DNA of 64,000 nucleotides from Roseovarius salinarum (GCF_002834145.1 NZ_PHNT01000007.1:62001-126000), one strand, 5' to 3'; shown: positions 23,367-33,469, counted from the first letter of the stretch. Numbers and translations: made by a program. Notes: generated by a model not told the origin, from the sequence alone.

Positions 23367-24251
23367 ATGTCCACTCTGAACCTTCACCATCTGCGCCTCT
23401 TCCGGGCCATCGCGCACGACGGCACGCTGACGGGTGCCGCCCGAACGCTGAACCTGTCGCAATCGGCGCTCTCGACGCAGATCAGGACGCTCGAGGAATC
23501 GCTGGGCCATGACCTTTTCGAACGGCGCGGCCGGCGGCTGGTGCTGACCGAGGCGGGCCGCATCGCGCTGGACCATGCCGAGGCGATCTTTCGCACCGCC
23601 GACGACCTTGCCGCCACGCTTCGCGAAAGCGGAGGGCCGCGGCGCGCGCTGCGGGTCGGCGCGCAGGCAACCCTGTCGCGCAACTTCCAGATCGAGTTCC
23701 TGCGCCCCCTGATCGGCCGGCCAGACGTCGAGGTCGTGCTGCGCTCGGGCTCGCAGGAAGAATTGCTGCGCGGGCTCGAGGCGATGGCGCTCGACGTCGT
23801 GCTGACCAACCTCGCGCCGGCCCGCGATGCCGCCAGCCCCTACCTGATCCAGCGGATCTCGGACCAGCCGGCCGGCCTGATCGGGACGCCCGCCCGGGCG
23901 GGGACACCGCCACGCCCGCTGGCCGAACTGCTGTCCGACGAGCCGTTGATCCTGCCCACGCCCGAAACCGCGTTGCGCGCCGGGTTCGACGCGCTGACGG
24001 TGCGGCTGGGTATCACGCCGCAGATCGCGGCCGAGGCCGACGACATGGCAATGCTGCGCCTTCTGACCCGGGCCGACGTGGGCCTCGCCGTGATCCCGCC
24101 CATCGTCGTGCGCGACGAACTCGCCACCGGAACGCTGATCGAGGCCGCGACGCTCGAGGGTATGGAAGAGACATTCTTTACCGTGACCCTGCAAAGGCGG
24201 TTTCCCAACCCGTTGCTGTCCGAATTGCTGGCGCACCCGCCAGCCCCTTGA
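23367..24251 (+). CDS. LysR-family regulator of dabBA
   Basis: A 294-residue LysR regulator. The winged helix occupies the first 60 residues (LHHLRLFRAIAHDGTLTGAARTLNLSQSALSTQIRTLE), followed by a periplasmic-binding-like effector domain. ATG 23367 starts the conserved region; an upstream ATG at 23319 would add 16 hydrophobic residues encoded by the AT-rich operator and is rejected. The divergent layout strongly suggests control of dabBA; the effector is unknown, plausibly linked to carbon or CO2 status. Confidence 0.88.
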   Translation: MSTLNLHHLRLFRAIAHDGTLTGAARTLNLSQSALSTQIRTLEESLGHDLFERRGRRLVLTEAGRIALDHAEAIFRTADDLAATLRESGGPRRALRVGAQATLSRNFQIEFLRPLIGRPDVEVVLRSGSQEELLRGLEAMALDVVLTNLAPARDAASPYLIQRISDQPAGLIGTPARAGTPPRPLAELLSDEPLILPTPETALRAGFDALTVRLGITPQIAAEADDMAMLRLLTRADVGLAVIPPIVVRDELATGTLIEAATLEGMEETFFTVTLQRRFPNPLLSELLAHPPAP

Positions 24252-24354
24252 CCCGCGAACGGGCGCGGCATGGGCGGTCATGCGCGCGGGGGTCACTTGA
24301 TCGGTTCACCATTTCCCGCCCGTGCGATAGCGTGAGTCGCAGGCGCAAAGGATC

Positions 24355-26160
24355 ATGTATTTGGCAGGCCACCTCATTCGCACGTCGGTCGTCGCGGTCG
24401 CCCTGGCCGTCCTGACGACGGTTGCACCACTCGGCGCAGCCGAGGTCACCCTGCTTGCGCCGGCCGCCGGTGATTCCTTGCGCCAAGCGCTCCGCGCCAG
24501 TTCCAGAACCATCACCGCTGCCGGGCGCGAAACGGCCTCCGCGCAGGATCTTCTGGCCGCGGCGCGCGCGGATTACGCGCGCCTCGTCAATACGTTGTAC
24601 GATGCGGGTTTCTACGGCGGCGTGGTCAACATCCGCGTGGACGGCCGCGAGGTCGCCGAAATCCCGCCGCTTGGCGGACCCGAACGCATCGGGCGCATCA
24701 CGATCGAGGTGAAAGCCGGCACGCCCTTCACCTTCTCGACCGCGCGGATCCGCCCACGCGCACCTGAAACCGAGCTGCCAGAGGCGTTCGCCCCCGGCCG
24801 GCGTGCCGATGCCACCGTGATCCGGGATGCCACGCGTGCGGGCATCGACGGCTGGCGCGCGCACGGCCACGCCAAGGCCGATGTCGCGTCACAGCGGATT
24901 ACCGCCGATCACTCGAACGACAGCCTCGCGGCCGAGATCATGCTGGCGCCGGGGCCGCGCCTGAGCTTCGGCACCCTCACCGTCGAAGGCGACAGCCGCG
25001 TGCGCCCCGAACGCATCCGCGAAATCGCGGGCCTGCCCACGGGGGAGGTGTATTCCCCGGAACAAATGCGGCGCGCGGCAGAGCGACTGCGGCGCACCGG
25101 CGTTTTCAGTTCCGTCGTCCTTACGGAGGCGGAAACGCCCACGGCGGACGCCCGCCTGGGCGTCACCGCCGAGGTTTCGGATGCCAAGCCCCGCCGCATC
25201 GGGTTCGGTGGTGAACTGGCCTCGCGCGAAGGGCTCGCCGTCTCGGGCTTCTGGCTGCACCGCAACCTGCTGGGCGGCGCGGAGCGGGTCCGCGTCGAGG
25301 GCGAGATCGGAGGCATCGGCGGCGACTCGGGGGGGACCGACTACAGCCTGTCGGCACGCATCTCGCGGCCGGCCACCTTTTCGCCCGACACCGGAGTCTT
25401 CGCCGAAGCCCGGCTGGAGGAGCGCGACGAGCCTGATTACCGCGACCGCAGCTTCCAGGTCGAAGGCGGGCTTTCGCGCATCTTTTCCGAGCGGCTTTCC
25501 GGCGAAGCGGCCGTCGCCTACCGGTTCTCCGACATCGACGACGCGCTGGGCTCGCGCAGCCTCGGCCACCTGCTGCTGCCCGCGGAAATCACGCGGGACA
25601 CGCGCGACTCGCCCCTCGACGCCGCCGCCGGGAACTTCCTCGAGGTGAGCGCGACACCGTTCGCGGCCGTGGGCGACGGCGATTCGGGCGCAAGGCTGCA
25701 CCTGGATGCGCGCGTCTACCGCGGGCTCGGGCAGGACGGCGGCACCGTGCTGGCGGCCCGGGCGCAGGCGGGCACGGTACTCGGCGCCGGCCTTGCCGGG
25801 GTGCCGCCGGAAATGCTGTTCTTTTCGGGCGGGGCCGGCACGGTGCGCGGCCAGCCCTATCAATCGCTGGGCGTCGATCTGGGTGGTGGCCGGCAAACCG
25901 GCGGGCGCTCGTTCCTGGCCGTCAGCCTCGAGACCCGCCTGCCGCTGCAGGGCGGTTTCGGAGCGGTGGCCTTCGCCGACACCGGATTCGTCGGCAGGGA
26001 CAGCTGGGGCGGCGGCAACGGCGAGTGGCACAGCGGCGCCGGCCTTGGCCTGCGCTACGATACCGGGGTCGGTCCGATCCGGCTCGACGTGGCCACGCCA
26101 CTGGACGGTGACGCGGGCGAAGACTTCGAACTCTACGTCGGCATAGGGCAGGCATTCTGA
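24355..26160 (+). CDS. tamA: TamA, outer-membrane Omp85 subunit of the translocation and assembly module
   Basis: A 601-residue protein with an N-terminal signal peptide (hydrophobic VVAVALAVLTTVAPLGAA), POTRA-like repeats to about residue 270 (FGTLTVEGDSRVRPERIREIAGLPTGEVYSPEQMRRA) and a C-terminal beta barrel with the Omp85 motif SGGAGTVRGQPYQSLG and a final aromatic residue (GIGQAF). AAAGGA precedes ATG 24355. The stop overlaps the tamB start (TGATG), the usual tamA-tamB pairing for insertion of outer-membrane proteins and lipid transport. Confidence 0.92.
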   Translation: MYLAGHLIRTSVVAVALAVLTTVAPLGAAEVTLLAPAAGDSLRQALRASSRTITAAGRETASAQDLLAAARADYARLVNTLYDAGFYGGVVNIRVDGREVAEIPPLGGPERIGRITIEVKAGTPFTFSTARIRPRAPETELPEAFAPGRRADATVIRDATRAGIDGWRAHGHAKADVASQRITADHSNDSLAAEIMLAPGPRLSFGTLTVEGDSRVRPERIREIAGLPTGEVYSPEQMRRAAERLRRTGVFSSVVLTEAETPTADARLGVTAEVSDAKPRRIGFGGELASREGLAVSGFWLHRNLLGGAERVRVEGEIGGIGGDSGGTDYSLSARISRPATFSPDTGVFAEARLEERDEPDYRDRSFQVEGGLSRIFSERLSGEAAVAYRFSDIDDALGSRSLGHLLLPAEITRDTRDSPLDAAAGNFLEVSATPFAAVGDGDSGARLHLDARVYRGLGQDGGTVLAARAQAGTVLGAGLAGVPPEMLFFSGGAGTVRGQPYQSLGVDLGGGRQTGGRSFLAVSLETRLPLQGGFGAVAFADTGFVGRDSWGGGNGEWHSGAGLGLRYDTGVGPIRLDVATPLDGDAGEDFELYVGIGQAF

Positions 26161-29100
26161 TGGCGCGTCTGGTTCATTTCATGATCGCACTGGCGACCGT
26201 CGCCCTGCCGGCACCGCTGGCCGCGCAGGACGACGGCGGCACCTTCCTCGAAGGGCTGATCGAGGACAGGCTGTCGACCGACGGCACGCAGGTGCGCGTC
26301 GAGGGGTTCGCCGGCGTGTTGAGTTCGGAGGCCACGCTCGAGAAGCTGACCATCGCCGACGCCCGCGGCGTCTGGTTCACCATGCGTGACGCCCGCCTGC
26401 AATGGACGCGCTCGGCGCTGCTGCAGGGCCGGCTCGAGGTCGCCGAGCTCTCGGCGGAGCGCATCGACATGCCCCGCCTTCCACGGGCCAAGGCGGGGCT
26501 CGCGCCCGAGGATTCGGCGGCGCGCGGGTTCTCCCTGCCCGACCTGCCGGTTTCGGTCGAGATCGGCAAACTGCGCGCCGGCCGGGTGACGCTGGGCGCG
26601 CCCGTACTTGGGCAGGCAGTCGCGTTGTCGGCCGACGGCAGCCTCACGCTGGCCGGCGGCGCGGGCGAGGCCGCGCTCACCGTCACCCGACGCGACGCCG
26701 AGGCACGGCTGGAGTTCGAGGGCAGCTATGCCGACGCAACCCGCCAGCTCGCCGTTGACCTGGAGGTCGAGGAAGCGGAAAACGGCCTTCTCGGCACGCT
26801 TCTGGCACTGCCCGGCACGCCGGCGTTGTCGTTTCGGGCCGAAGGCGCGGGGCCGCTGTCGGATTTCACCGCCGACGTCGCGCTCGCCACGGACGGGGCG
26901 CCCCGGCTGTCCGGACAGGTGCGGCTGTTCACCACCGGGGACGAAGGCCCCGCGCAGGCCTTCGCCGCCAACCTTACGGGCGACATGCGCCCGCTCTTTC
27001 CCGAAGAACTCCGGCCCTTCTTCGGGGGGCAGACGCGCCTCGCCGTCGATGGGCGCACCGGGGGCGAAACCGGGCTGCAACTGTCGCGCTTCGAGGCGCA
27101 GTCCGCCGCGATGGAGCTTTCGGGCACACTGGACCTCGGCCCCGCCGGCTGGCCGCGCGCCTTCGATGTCTCCGGGCAAATCGATGGAGAGGGGTCGGTC
27201 CGCCTGCCGCTGGCCGGCGCGGCAACGCGGGTCGACACGGCACGGCTGAGTGCCCGTTTCGATGCCGCCCGCGGCGAAGCATGGCAGGCCGACCTGACCG
27301 TGACGGGGCTGGAGCGCACCGGCACGCTGCAACTGGAAGAGATGCGGCTGACCGGCCGCGGCACGATGCGCCGCCGCGACGGCGGCACCGTCAACGGCAC
27401 CCTCTTGGCCAAGACGGCGGGGCTGGCGCTGACGGACGCCGCGTTGCAACGGGCCGTGGGCACCGCACCGTCCGGGCGGCTTACCTTCGGTTACCGTCCG
27501 CAGGCGCCGCTGCGCGTCGATACCCTGGTTGCAGAAAGCGCCGGCGCACGCCTGACCGCCGAGGGAGAGATCGGCGCATTGGCCGACGGGGTGCCCGTCT
27601 CGGGCTCGGCGCAGCTGCAAGCGGCCGACCTGTCACGCTTCGCGGCCCTCGCCGGGCGCGACCTTGCCGGACACGGCACCGCGCAGGTGGACGGGCGCGG
27701 CACGCTGCTGGGCGGGGATTTCGATGCACAGGTCTCGGCGCGGACCGAGGCGCTGCACACCGGCGCGCCCCGGCTCGACCCGCTGCTGGCGACGCCGACG
27801 GACGTGTCGCTTTCCGCGGCGCGCGACACCACGGGCACGCGCATCCGGTCCTTGACGCTGTCGAACCGCGACGTGACCGCGACGGCGTCGGGCCAGTTGA
27901 CGCCGAAGGAGGGCACGCTGGACCTTTCGGCGCGGATACGCGAGATCGCCCGTGCCGAGCCCCGGCTCGAGGGGACGGCCACCCTCGATGCCGGCATCGC
28001 CTGGACGGACGGCGGCCCCCTTCGCGCGCAGGACTTCACCGTGACGCTTGGCGCGGCACGGATGCGCGGCAGCGGGCAGATCACACCGGGCGACCCGGCG
28101 CTGCCCCTGGATGGCCGCGTGACAGTGGACATCCCGCGCCTGTCCACCTTCGCCCGGCTCGCGGACCGGCCACTGGCCGGGCGCCTCGAGCTGTCCGCGC
28201 AGGCGGCCGGTGCCCTGCGGAAAGGCGACCTGACGGTGACAGCGGATGTGACGGGCACCGAGCTGAGCACGGGCATCCCCACGCTTGACCCCGTGGTCGA
28301 CGGGCGCCTCATCATGTCCGGCGAAGTGGCGCGCCGCGACGGGGCGCTCGACATCCGCGAACTGGCGATGGAAACGCCACGGCTCGTCGCCAACGCCAAG
28401 GGGCAAGCGCCGGGCAAGCCCGTCCGCCTGTCGGCCCGGCTGGCCGACCTCGGGCTGATCGCGCCGGGCTTAAGCGGCCCGCTCACGGTCGACGGTGACC
28501 TGCGGCCGACCGACATCGCGCGTGGTCGCTGGGAGGTCTCCCTGCGCGCCGACGGCCCCGGTGGCGCGCGCGCGCGCGTTTCCGGCGATCTCGCGGACTA
28601 TGGCCGCGAGCTTGGGCTGGTTCTCCGCGGCTCGGCCCCGCTGGGGCTGGCGAACAACTTCATCGCGCCGCGCTCCCTGCAGGGCACGGCGGAGTTCGAC
28701 CTGCGCGTGAACGGGCGGCCGAGGCTGTCCTCGGTTTCGGGGCAGGCGCGGCTGCCCGGTGCGCGGGCGGCCCTGCCCGCGCTCAACACCGCCGTGACGG
28801 GGATCACCGGAACGGTCCGGCTGGGCGGCGGTCGGGCAGACGTCGATCTGAACGGTGCCGTCCGGGCCGGAGGGCGGCTTGGGCTGACAGGGTCGGTGGC
28901 GCTTGACCCGCCGTTCCGCGCCGATCTGCGCCTGCCGCTGACGGGCGTGACATTGCGCGACCCCGGCGTTTTCGGCACGCGGGCCAACGGGCGCGTGGCC
29001 GTCGAGGGACCATTGGCCGGGGGCGCCTTGATCTCAGGGCGCCTCGACCTGGTCGAGACGGAAATCCAGGTCGCACCGACCGGCGCGGGCACGGGCCTGG

Positions 29101-29897
29101 AGCCATCGCGCGTCGACCACCTCAACGCTCCGGCCGACGTGAGGGCCACGCGGCGCCGGGCCGGGCTGACCGGGCGCGGCGCAAGCGGCACGGGCGGCCC
29201 GAGCTATCCACTGGACCTGTTGGTGCGCGCGCCCAACCGTGTGTTCGTGCGCGGACGCGGGCTCGATGCCGAGCTGGGCGGCAATCTGCGGCTGGGCGGA
29301 ACGACAGCCAATGTCGCGCCCAGCGGCACCGTCGAGCTGATCCGCGGGCGCCTCGACATTCTTGGCCGGCGGCTCGACCTGACCGAGGGGCGCGTGACGA
29401 TGCGCGGCAGCTTTGACCCGGCGCTGCGCTTCGTGGCCGAAACCCGCGCCAACGACATCACCGCCCGCGTGATCGTCGAAGGACTGGCGAGCTCGCCTGA
29501 TATCACCTTCACGTCGCAGCCGGAACTTCCGCAGGAAGAGGTGCTGGCGCAAATGCTGTTCGGGCGCGACCTGGGGTCGATCTCGCCGTTCCAGGCAGCG
29601 CAGCTGGCCTCGGCGGTCGCCACGCTGTCCGGGCGCGGCGGCGCCGGGATCATCGGGAACCTGCGCCAGGCGACGGGATTGTCCGACCTGGACGTGACCA
29701 CGGGCGAAGCCGGCAACACGCAGCTGCGTTTCGGCAAGTACCTGACCGAGAACATCTATTCAGAGGTCACCACCGACAGCGGCGGAAAGCAGCAGATCGA
29801 GCTGAACCTCGACGTGTCCACGTCTGTCACGGTCAAGGGCCGCGCTGACACGGAAGGCGGCACCGGGCTGGGCGTCTTCTATGAACGCGATTACTGA
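26160..29897 (+). CDS. tamB: TamB, inner-membrane/periplasmic translocation module protein (DUF490)
   Basis: A 1245-residue protein starting with an uncleaved-anchor-like helix (VHFMIALATVALPAPLAAQ), then a very long beta-rich repetitive region as in AsmA/TamB proteins that bridge the periplasm, and a C-terminal DUF490 domain (GGNLRLGGTTANVAPSGTVELIRGRLDILGRRL; ITFTSQPELPQEEVLAQMLFGRDL). Start coupled to tamA. Full length for the family in this clade. Confidence 0.93.
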   Translation: MARLVHFMIALATVALPAPLAAQDDGGTFLEGLIEDRLSTDGTQVRVEGFAGVLSSEATLEKLTIADARGVWFTMRDARLQWTRSALLQGRLEVAELSAERIDMPRLPRAKAGLAPEDSAARGFSLPDLPVSVEIGKLRAGRVTLGAPVLGQAVALSADGSLTLAGGAGEAALTVTRRDAEARLEFEGSYADATRQLAVDLEVEEAENGLLGTLLALPGTPALSFRAEGAGPLSDFTADVALATDGAPRLSGQVRLFTTGDEGPAQAFAANLTGDMRPLFPEELRPFFGGQTRLAVDGRTGGETGLQLSRFEAQSAAMELSGTLDLGPAGWPRAFDVSGQIDGEGSVRLPLAGAATRVDTARLSARFDAARGEAWQADLTVTGLERTGTLQLEEMRLTGRGTMRRRDGGTVNGTLLAKTAGLALTDAALQRAVGTAPSGRLTFGYRPQAPLRVDTLVAESAGARLTAEGEIGALADGVPVSGSAQLQAADLSRFAALAGRDLAGHGTAQVDGRGTLLGGDFDAQVSARTEALHTGAPRLDPLLATPTDVSLSAARDTTGTRIRSLTLSNRDVTATASGQLTPKEGTLDLSARIREIARAEPRLEGTATLDAGIAWTDGGPLRAQDFTVTLGAARMRGSGQITPGDPALPLDGRVTVDIPRLSTFARLADRPLAGRLELSAQAAGALRKGDLTVTADVTGTELSTGIPTLDPVVDGRLIMSGEVARRDGALDIRELAMETPRLVANAKGQAPGKPVRLSARLADLGLIAPGLSGPLTVDGDLRPTDIARGRWEVSLRADGPGGARARVSGDLADYGRELGLVLRGSAPLGLANNFIAPRSLQGTAEFDLRVNGRPRLSSVSGQARLPGARAALPALNTAVTGITGTVRLGGGRADVDLNGAVRAGGRLGLTGSVALDPPFRADLRLPLTGVTLRDPGVFGTRANGRVAVEGPLAGGALISGRLDLVETEIQVAPTGAGTGLEPSRVDHLNAPADVRATRRRAGLTGRGASGTGGPSYPLDLLVRAPNRVFVRGRGLDAELGGNLRLGGTTANVAPSGTVELIRGRLDILGRRLDLTEGRVTMRGSFDPALRFVAETRANDITARVIVEGLASSPDITFTSQPELPQEEVLAQMLFGRDLGSISPFQAAQLASAVATLSGRGGAGIIGNLRQATGLSDLDVTTGEAGNTQLRFGKYLTENIYSEVTTDSGGKQQIELNLDVSTSVTVKGRADTEGGTGLGVFYERDY

Positions 29898-29906
29898 CGG
29901 CGTGCC

Positions 29907-29933
29907 GGCCCGCGCCTCCATGAAGCGCGGGCC
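29907..29933. terminator. Bidirectional hairpin between tamB and the convergent oxidoreductase
   Basis: A perfect 9-bp stem (GGCCCGCGC 29907-29915; GCGCGGGCC 29925-29933) with a 9-base loop sits in the 46-bp gap between convergent genes. T tracts are weak, but position suggests termination from both sides. Confidence 0.65.
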
Positions 29934-29943
29934 GCATTCGACA

Positions 29944-32511
29944 TCAGGATTTCGGGCGGGCGTTCTCGGGATCGTAGAGCGGCTTGTAGCCCACGGCCGC
30001 CACCTTCATCGGGTAGGTTTCGTGGAAATACTCCATCGTCAGGTCCCGTCCCTCTTCGCACCAGTCGTGCGGCAGGTAGGCCAGCGCGATGTTCTTGCCC
30101 ACTGACGGACCATAGGCGATGGAGGTGGTATAGGACCGCCGGCCCAGCTCGTCGACCAGCACCTCGCCCGTATTCGGATCCATGATCGGGCAGGCCCCCA
30201 TGGGGAAGCGGGCGACACCGTTGGAATCGGTGTTCCCTTCCATCGTGAGCGTGCACAGGTACGCCGGCTGGCGGTCGCGCGCGCGCTGTTCGAGGTAGAC
30301 CTCCTTGCCGAAGAAATCCGCATCCTTGACCTTGGGCCGCGCAAGGCCGGCCTCGACGAGGTTGTATTCCGTGAGAAGGTCGGCGTTCTGCAGGCGCAGG
30401 CTCTTTTCCAGCCGCCGGCTGTTGGCGTAGGTCTCGATGCCCACCGGCGTCACGCCCAGTTCGTACAGCATGTCCCACAACGGCAGGCCGTAGCTGAGCG
30501 GGAAGTGAAGCTCCCACCCCTGTTCGCCGACGTAGGAGATGCGGAAACCCGACACCGGCACCCCGCGCAGGGTGAAATCGCGCGAGGCGGCGAAGGGGAA
30601 GTTCTCGGGCGTCAGCACCTCGGGGTCATCGGCCAGCTTCTGCAGCGTCGCGCGGGCGTTGGGACCCCATACGCCGATGCAGCCCATGTGGTCCGTGCGC
30701 TCCTCGATGTGCACGGTCCAGCCCTTGTCCTCGGCCATGCGCTGCATCCAGACACGGTCGCGGTTGCCGGCATCGCCACCGTCGATCACGCGGAAGCGGT
30801 CCTCGGCAAGGCGCACGATGGTCAGGTCGGAGCGCACCCCGCCCGCGCTGTCGAGGAAGTTGGTGTAGACGCCCTTGCCGATTGGCGTGGTGCCACCGAC
30901 CTTCGAGACCGAGCAGTATTCCATCAGCGCCTCGGCGTCCGCGCCGGACACGTCGTAGAGCGCGAAATGCGACAGGTTCACCATGCCGACATTCTCGGAC
31001 ATCTCCAGATGCTCGGCGTTGGAGACGCGCCAGAAGTGGCGCGCGTCCCATTCGGCCTCGCGCTTCGGGACGTGGTCGGCCCATTTCTCCAGGAGCCTTT
31101 CCTCGTTGGCGGCGTAGCCGTGGGCGCGCTCCCAGCCCGCGGCCTCCATGAAATAGCCGCCCAGCTCACGCTCGCGAAGGTTGAAGGGCGGCATGCGCAA
31201 ATTGCGGCCCATGCTGTAGGGCTCGCGGTTGTGGACCGCCGGGTTGTAGATCTTGAAGGCGGTTTCGTAGCACCGGTCGTGAATGTAGGCGTTCGTCTTC
31301 TGGATCGGATAGTAACGCGTCACGTCGATGCCGTGGTGGTCGATCTCGGTGCGTCCGTCGGTCATCCAGTCGGCGATCACCTTGCCGGTGCCGGGGCCAT
31401 CCTTGATCCAGACGGATTCGCCGTACCACAGCCCGCGCACCTCGGGCGACTCGCCGATCGACGGGCCGCCGTCGGCGGTGACCTGCAAAAGCCCGTTGAA
31501 CGAATGCTTCTCGTCGAAGCCCAGCTCGCCCAGGATCGGGGTCAGCTCCATCGCCCGCTCCAGCGGCTCGATCACCTGCTCCATCTCCAGGTCGTTCTGC
31601 GAGGGCGACAGACGCGCCTGCGCCTTCTCCAGGATGTCGCGGGGGTGCACCATGCGGGGGTTCTTTTCCTCGTAATACCCCCACTCGATCTGGCCGCCCT
31701 CGGTGGTGGACGGATCGCCGGTGTCGCGCATGTAGGCCGAGTTGCCCTGGTCACGCAGCAGCGGGTATCCGATCTCCTTGCCGGTGCCGGCGAACTGGTC
31801 ATAGGGGCCGAACCACAGCAGCGGGTGCTCGACCGGCATGATCGGCAGGTCCTCGCCCGCCATGTCCGCGATCAGCCGCCCCCAGAGCCCGGCGCAGACC
31901 ACGACATGATCCGCCGCGATGTAGCCGCGGTGGGTTTCCACGCCGCGGATCCGCCCGTTCCGGATGTCCAGCCCCGTGGCCGGGGTGTTGGCGAAGGCCT
32001 GCAGCTTGCCGGTCTTTTCGGCCGCCTGCACCATCTCGCCGGTGACGGTCTGTGACCGCGGGATCACCAGGCCGGCGTCGGGATCCCAAAGCGCCCCCTG
32101 GATCATGTCCTCCTCGATCAGGGGAAACTTCTCCTTCACCTCCCTGGGTGACACCAGTGAAACGTTGTTGCCGAAGGCCTTGCCCGAGGCGACCTTGCGC
32201 TTGAGTTCCTCCATGCGCTCGTCGTCGCCGACCCGCGCGACCTCGAAACCGCCGATGCGGGAATAGCGGCCCAGCCGTTCATAGAAGTCCACGCTGTAGC
32301 GGGTGGTGTAGATCGTCATCTGGTCGTGCGCCGTCAGGAAACAGAAATCCGAGGCGTGCGAGGTCGACCCGATGTCGGTGGGGATAGCGGACTTGTCGAG
32401 CCCGACGATGTTGTCCCATCCCCGCTCGATGAGATGATGTGCGACCGAGGCGCCGACGATGCCGCCCTGGCCGATGATGACGACTTTAGCGCTGTTGGGG
32501 AAACTCGACAT
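29944..32511 (-). CDS. FAD-dependent oxidoreductase fused to GcvT (dimethylglycine/sarcosine dehydrogenase-like)
   Basis: An 855-residue two-part enzyme. The N-terminal half is a DAO-type flavin oxidase with the dinucleotide motif VVIIGQGGIVGASVAHHL near residue 10; the C-terminal half is a GcvT/tetrahydrofolate-binding aminomethyltransferase domain (GKGVYTNFLDSAGGVRSDLTI; ISYVGEQGWELHFP; EAGLARPKVKDADFFGKEVYL). This architecture oxidises N-methyl amines and passes the one-carbon unit to tetrahydrofolate. Start chosen at 32511 (MSSFPNS) with GGAG 9 bp upstream; in-frame starts further upstream precede unconserved sequence. Substrate unproven; dimethylglycine or sarcosine is most likely. Confidence 0.8.
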   Translation of the reverse strand: MSSFPNSAKVVIIGQGGIVGASVAHHLIERGWDNIVGLDKSAIPTDIGSTSHASDFCFLTAHDQMTIYTTRYSVDFYERLGRYSRIGGFEVARVGDDERMEELKRKVASGKAFGNNVSLVSPREVKEKFPLIEEDMIQGALWDPDAGLVIPRSQTVTGEMVQAAEKTGKLQAFANTPATGLDIRNGRIRGVETHRGYIAADHVVVCAGLWGRLIADMAGEDLPIMPVEHPLLWFGPYDQFAGTGKEIGYPLLRDQGNSAYMRDTGDPSTTEGGQIEWGYYEEKNPRMVHPRDILEKAQARLSPSQNDLEMEQVIEPLERAMELTPILGELGFDEKHSFNGLLQVTADGGPSIGESPEVRGLWYGESVWIKDGPGTGKVIADWMTDGRTEIDHHGIDVTRYYPIQKTNAYIHDRCYETAFKIYNPAVHNREPYSMGRNLRMPPFNLRERELGGYFMEAAGWERAHGYAANEERLLEKWADHVPKREAEWDARHFWRVSNAEHLEMSENVGMVNLSHFALYDVSGADAEALMEYCSVSKVGGTTPIGKGVYTNFLDSAGGVRSDLTIVRLAEDRFRVIDGGDAGNRDRVWMQRMAEDKGWTVHIEERTDHMGCIGVWGPNARATLQKLADDPEVLTPENFPFAASRDFTLRGVPVSGFRISYVGEQGWELHFPLSYGLPLWDMLYELGVTPVGIETYANSRRLEKSLRLQNADLLTEYNLVEAGLARPKVKDADFFGKEVYLEQRARDRQPAYLCTLTMEGNTDSNGVARFPMGACPIMDPNTGEVLVDELGRRSYTTSIAYGPSVGKNIALAYLPHDWCEEGRDLTMEYFHETYPMKVAAVGYKPLYDPENARPKS

Positions 32512-32932
32512 TCCTGGCGTCTCCGGTGAAAGGCTGTCTTGCGTGTTCCTGGGCATCTCGACGTTCCCCGCAGGCACGCCACGGTGCCGCGGGAGACGTT
32601 TTTGGCCCTTTGAAACGGGTGGCATCTCAAGGGTCTGGAAGGCTGTCGCGAAAACGACCGAGCGGGTTCCGTTGGCGACCGCACCGCGGACGCCGCCCGA
32701 GCCTGCCGGCAACTGCCTGGCATGACCGGCGTTTCACCGTCGCGGCAGAAAGCGGAAATGGCATCCGGCCCGTCGCCGCGCGCGAACGGCGAACGCAACG
32801 CACAGGCGCCCGTGCCCGGACGCGGCGAATCGATGTCCCGGCGCGGCACACGCGAATGTAACAATCACATGACAATGTGAACGGCGAATTAAGCAATTCC
32901 GGGTTATCCTCGTGCAGGAGGATGAAGAAACG
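32512..32932. promoter_or_regulatory. 421-bp divergent intergenic region
   Basis: No gene is supported between the oxidoreductase and the secreted protein. A small perfect dyad TCACAT-GACA-ATGTGA (32865-32880) lies 53 bp before the plus-strand start in a locally AT-richer patch, and an AGGAGG ribosome site follows at about 32917. The dyad may be an operator; its arms are in the opposite order to a CRP site. Confidence 0.4.
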
Positions 32933-33454
32933 ATGCAGTCAAGACCCGTGAAACCCCTCGCCGCACTGGCGCTTGTCATTGCCCTGTCCCCGCAGGCGGC
33001 GGCCGGCCACGACCGGCCGGATTTCGAGTGGACCAGGACCGACCCCGCCTTCGAACGCACATGCACCCACTACGAGAACCGCGCGCGGTTCCTGCCGCGC
33101 GTGCGCGGCACCGCATTCGAGGCCACCCTGGCCGACGCCTGCCGCGCCGCGCTGGACACGCTCGAAAGCGGCCGCGTTGCCTCGCCCTACGAAGGCAAGC
33201 GCGCCTGGCTTTTCCTGAAGCGCCTGACCGCGCTGAAACGGGCGGTGATCGAAATGAACATGGCGCGGATGTTCGGTCCGGACCCCGCGCCGTTCGACCA
33301 GATCAAACGGCCTGCCACGCGCCTGAACGCCCCGTCGGCGGTGAGACCGGTGAACCGGTTCAGCGAATATCTGATTGCGCGCGAGATGGGTGTCGTCCGG
33401 CGCCTGAACGACTGGGCGCGCGCATCCGACTTCCCGGTTCTCGCCCTGCGATGA
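32933..33454 (+). CDS. Secreted hypothetical protein
   Basis: A 173-residue protein with a signal peptide (KPLAALALVIALSPQAAAGH) cleaved near residue 25. The mature part has two Cys (ERTCTHYENR; LADACRAALDTLESG) that could form a disulfide, and a helical Arg-rich C-terminus. ATG 32933 is preferred over GTG 32912 because of the AGGAGG site between them. No family is recognised. It is convergent with ychF, 15 bp away. Confidence 0.65.
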   Translation: MQSRPVKPLAALALVIALSPQAAAGHDRPDFEWTRTDPAFERTCTHYENRARFLPRVRGTAFEATLADACRAALDTLESGRVASPYEGKRAWLFLKRLTALKRAVIEMNMARMFGPDPAPFDQIKRPATRLNAPSAVRPVNRFSEYLIAREMGVVRRLNDWARASDFPVLALR

Positions 33455-33469
33455 CGCGACCCCGACAGG

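Noticed and set aside
32865-32880. CRP/FNR-type site before the secreted protein
   Set aside because: The arms are TCACAT and ATGTGA, in the opposite order to a CRP site, and the arms are too short to claim a specific regulator.
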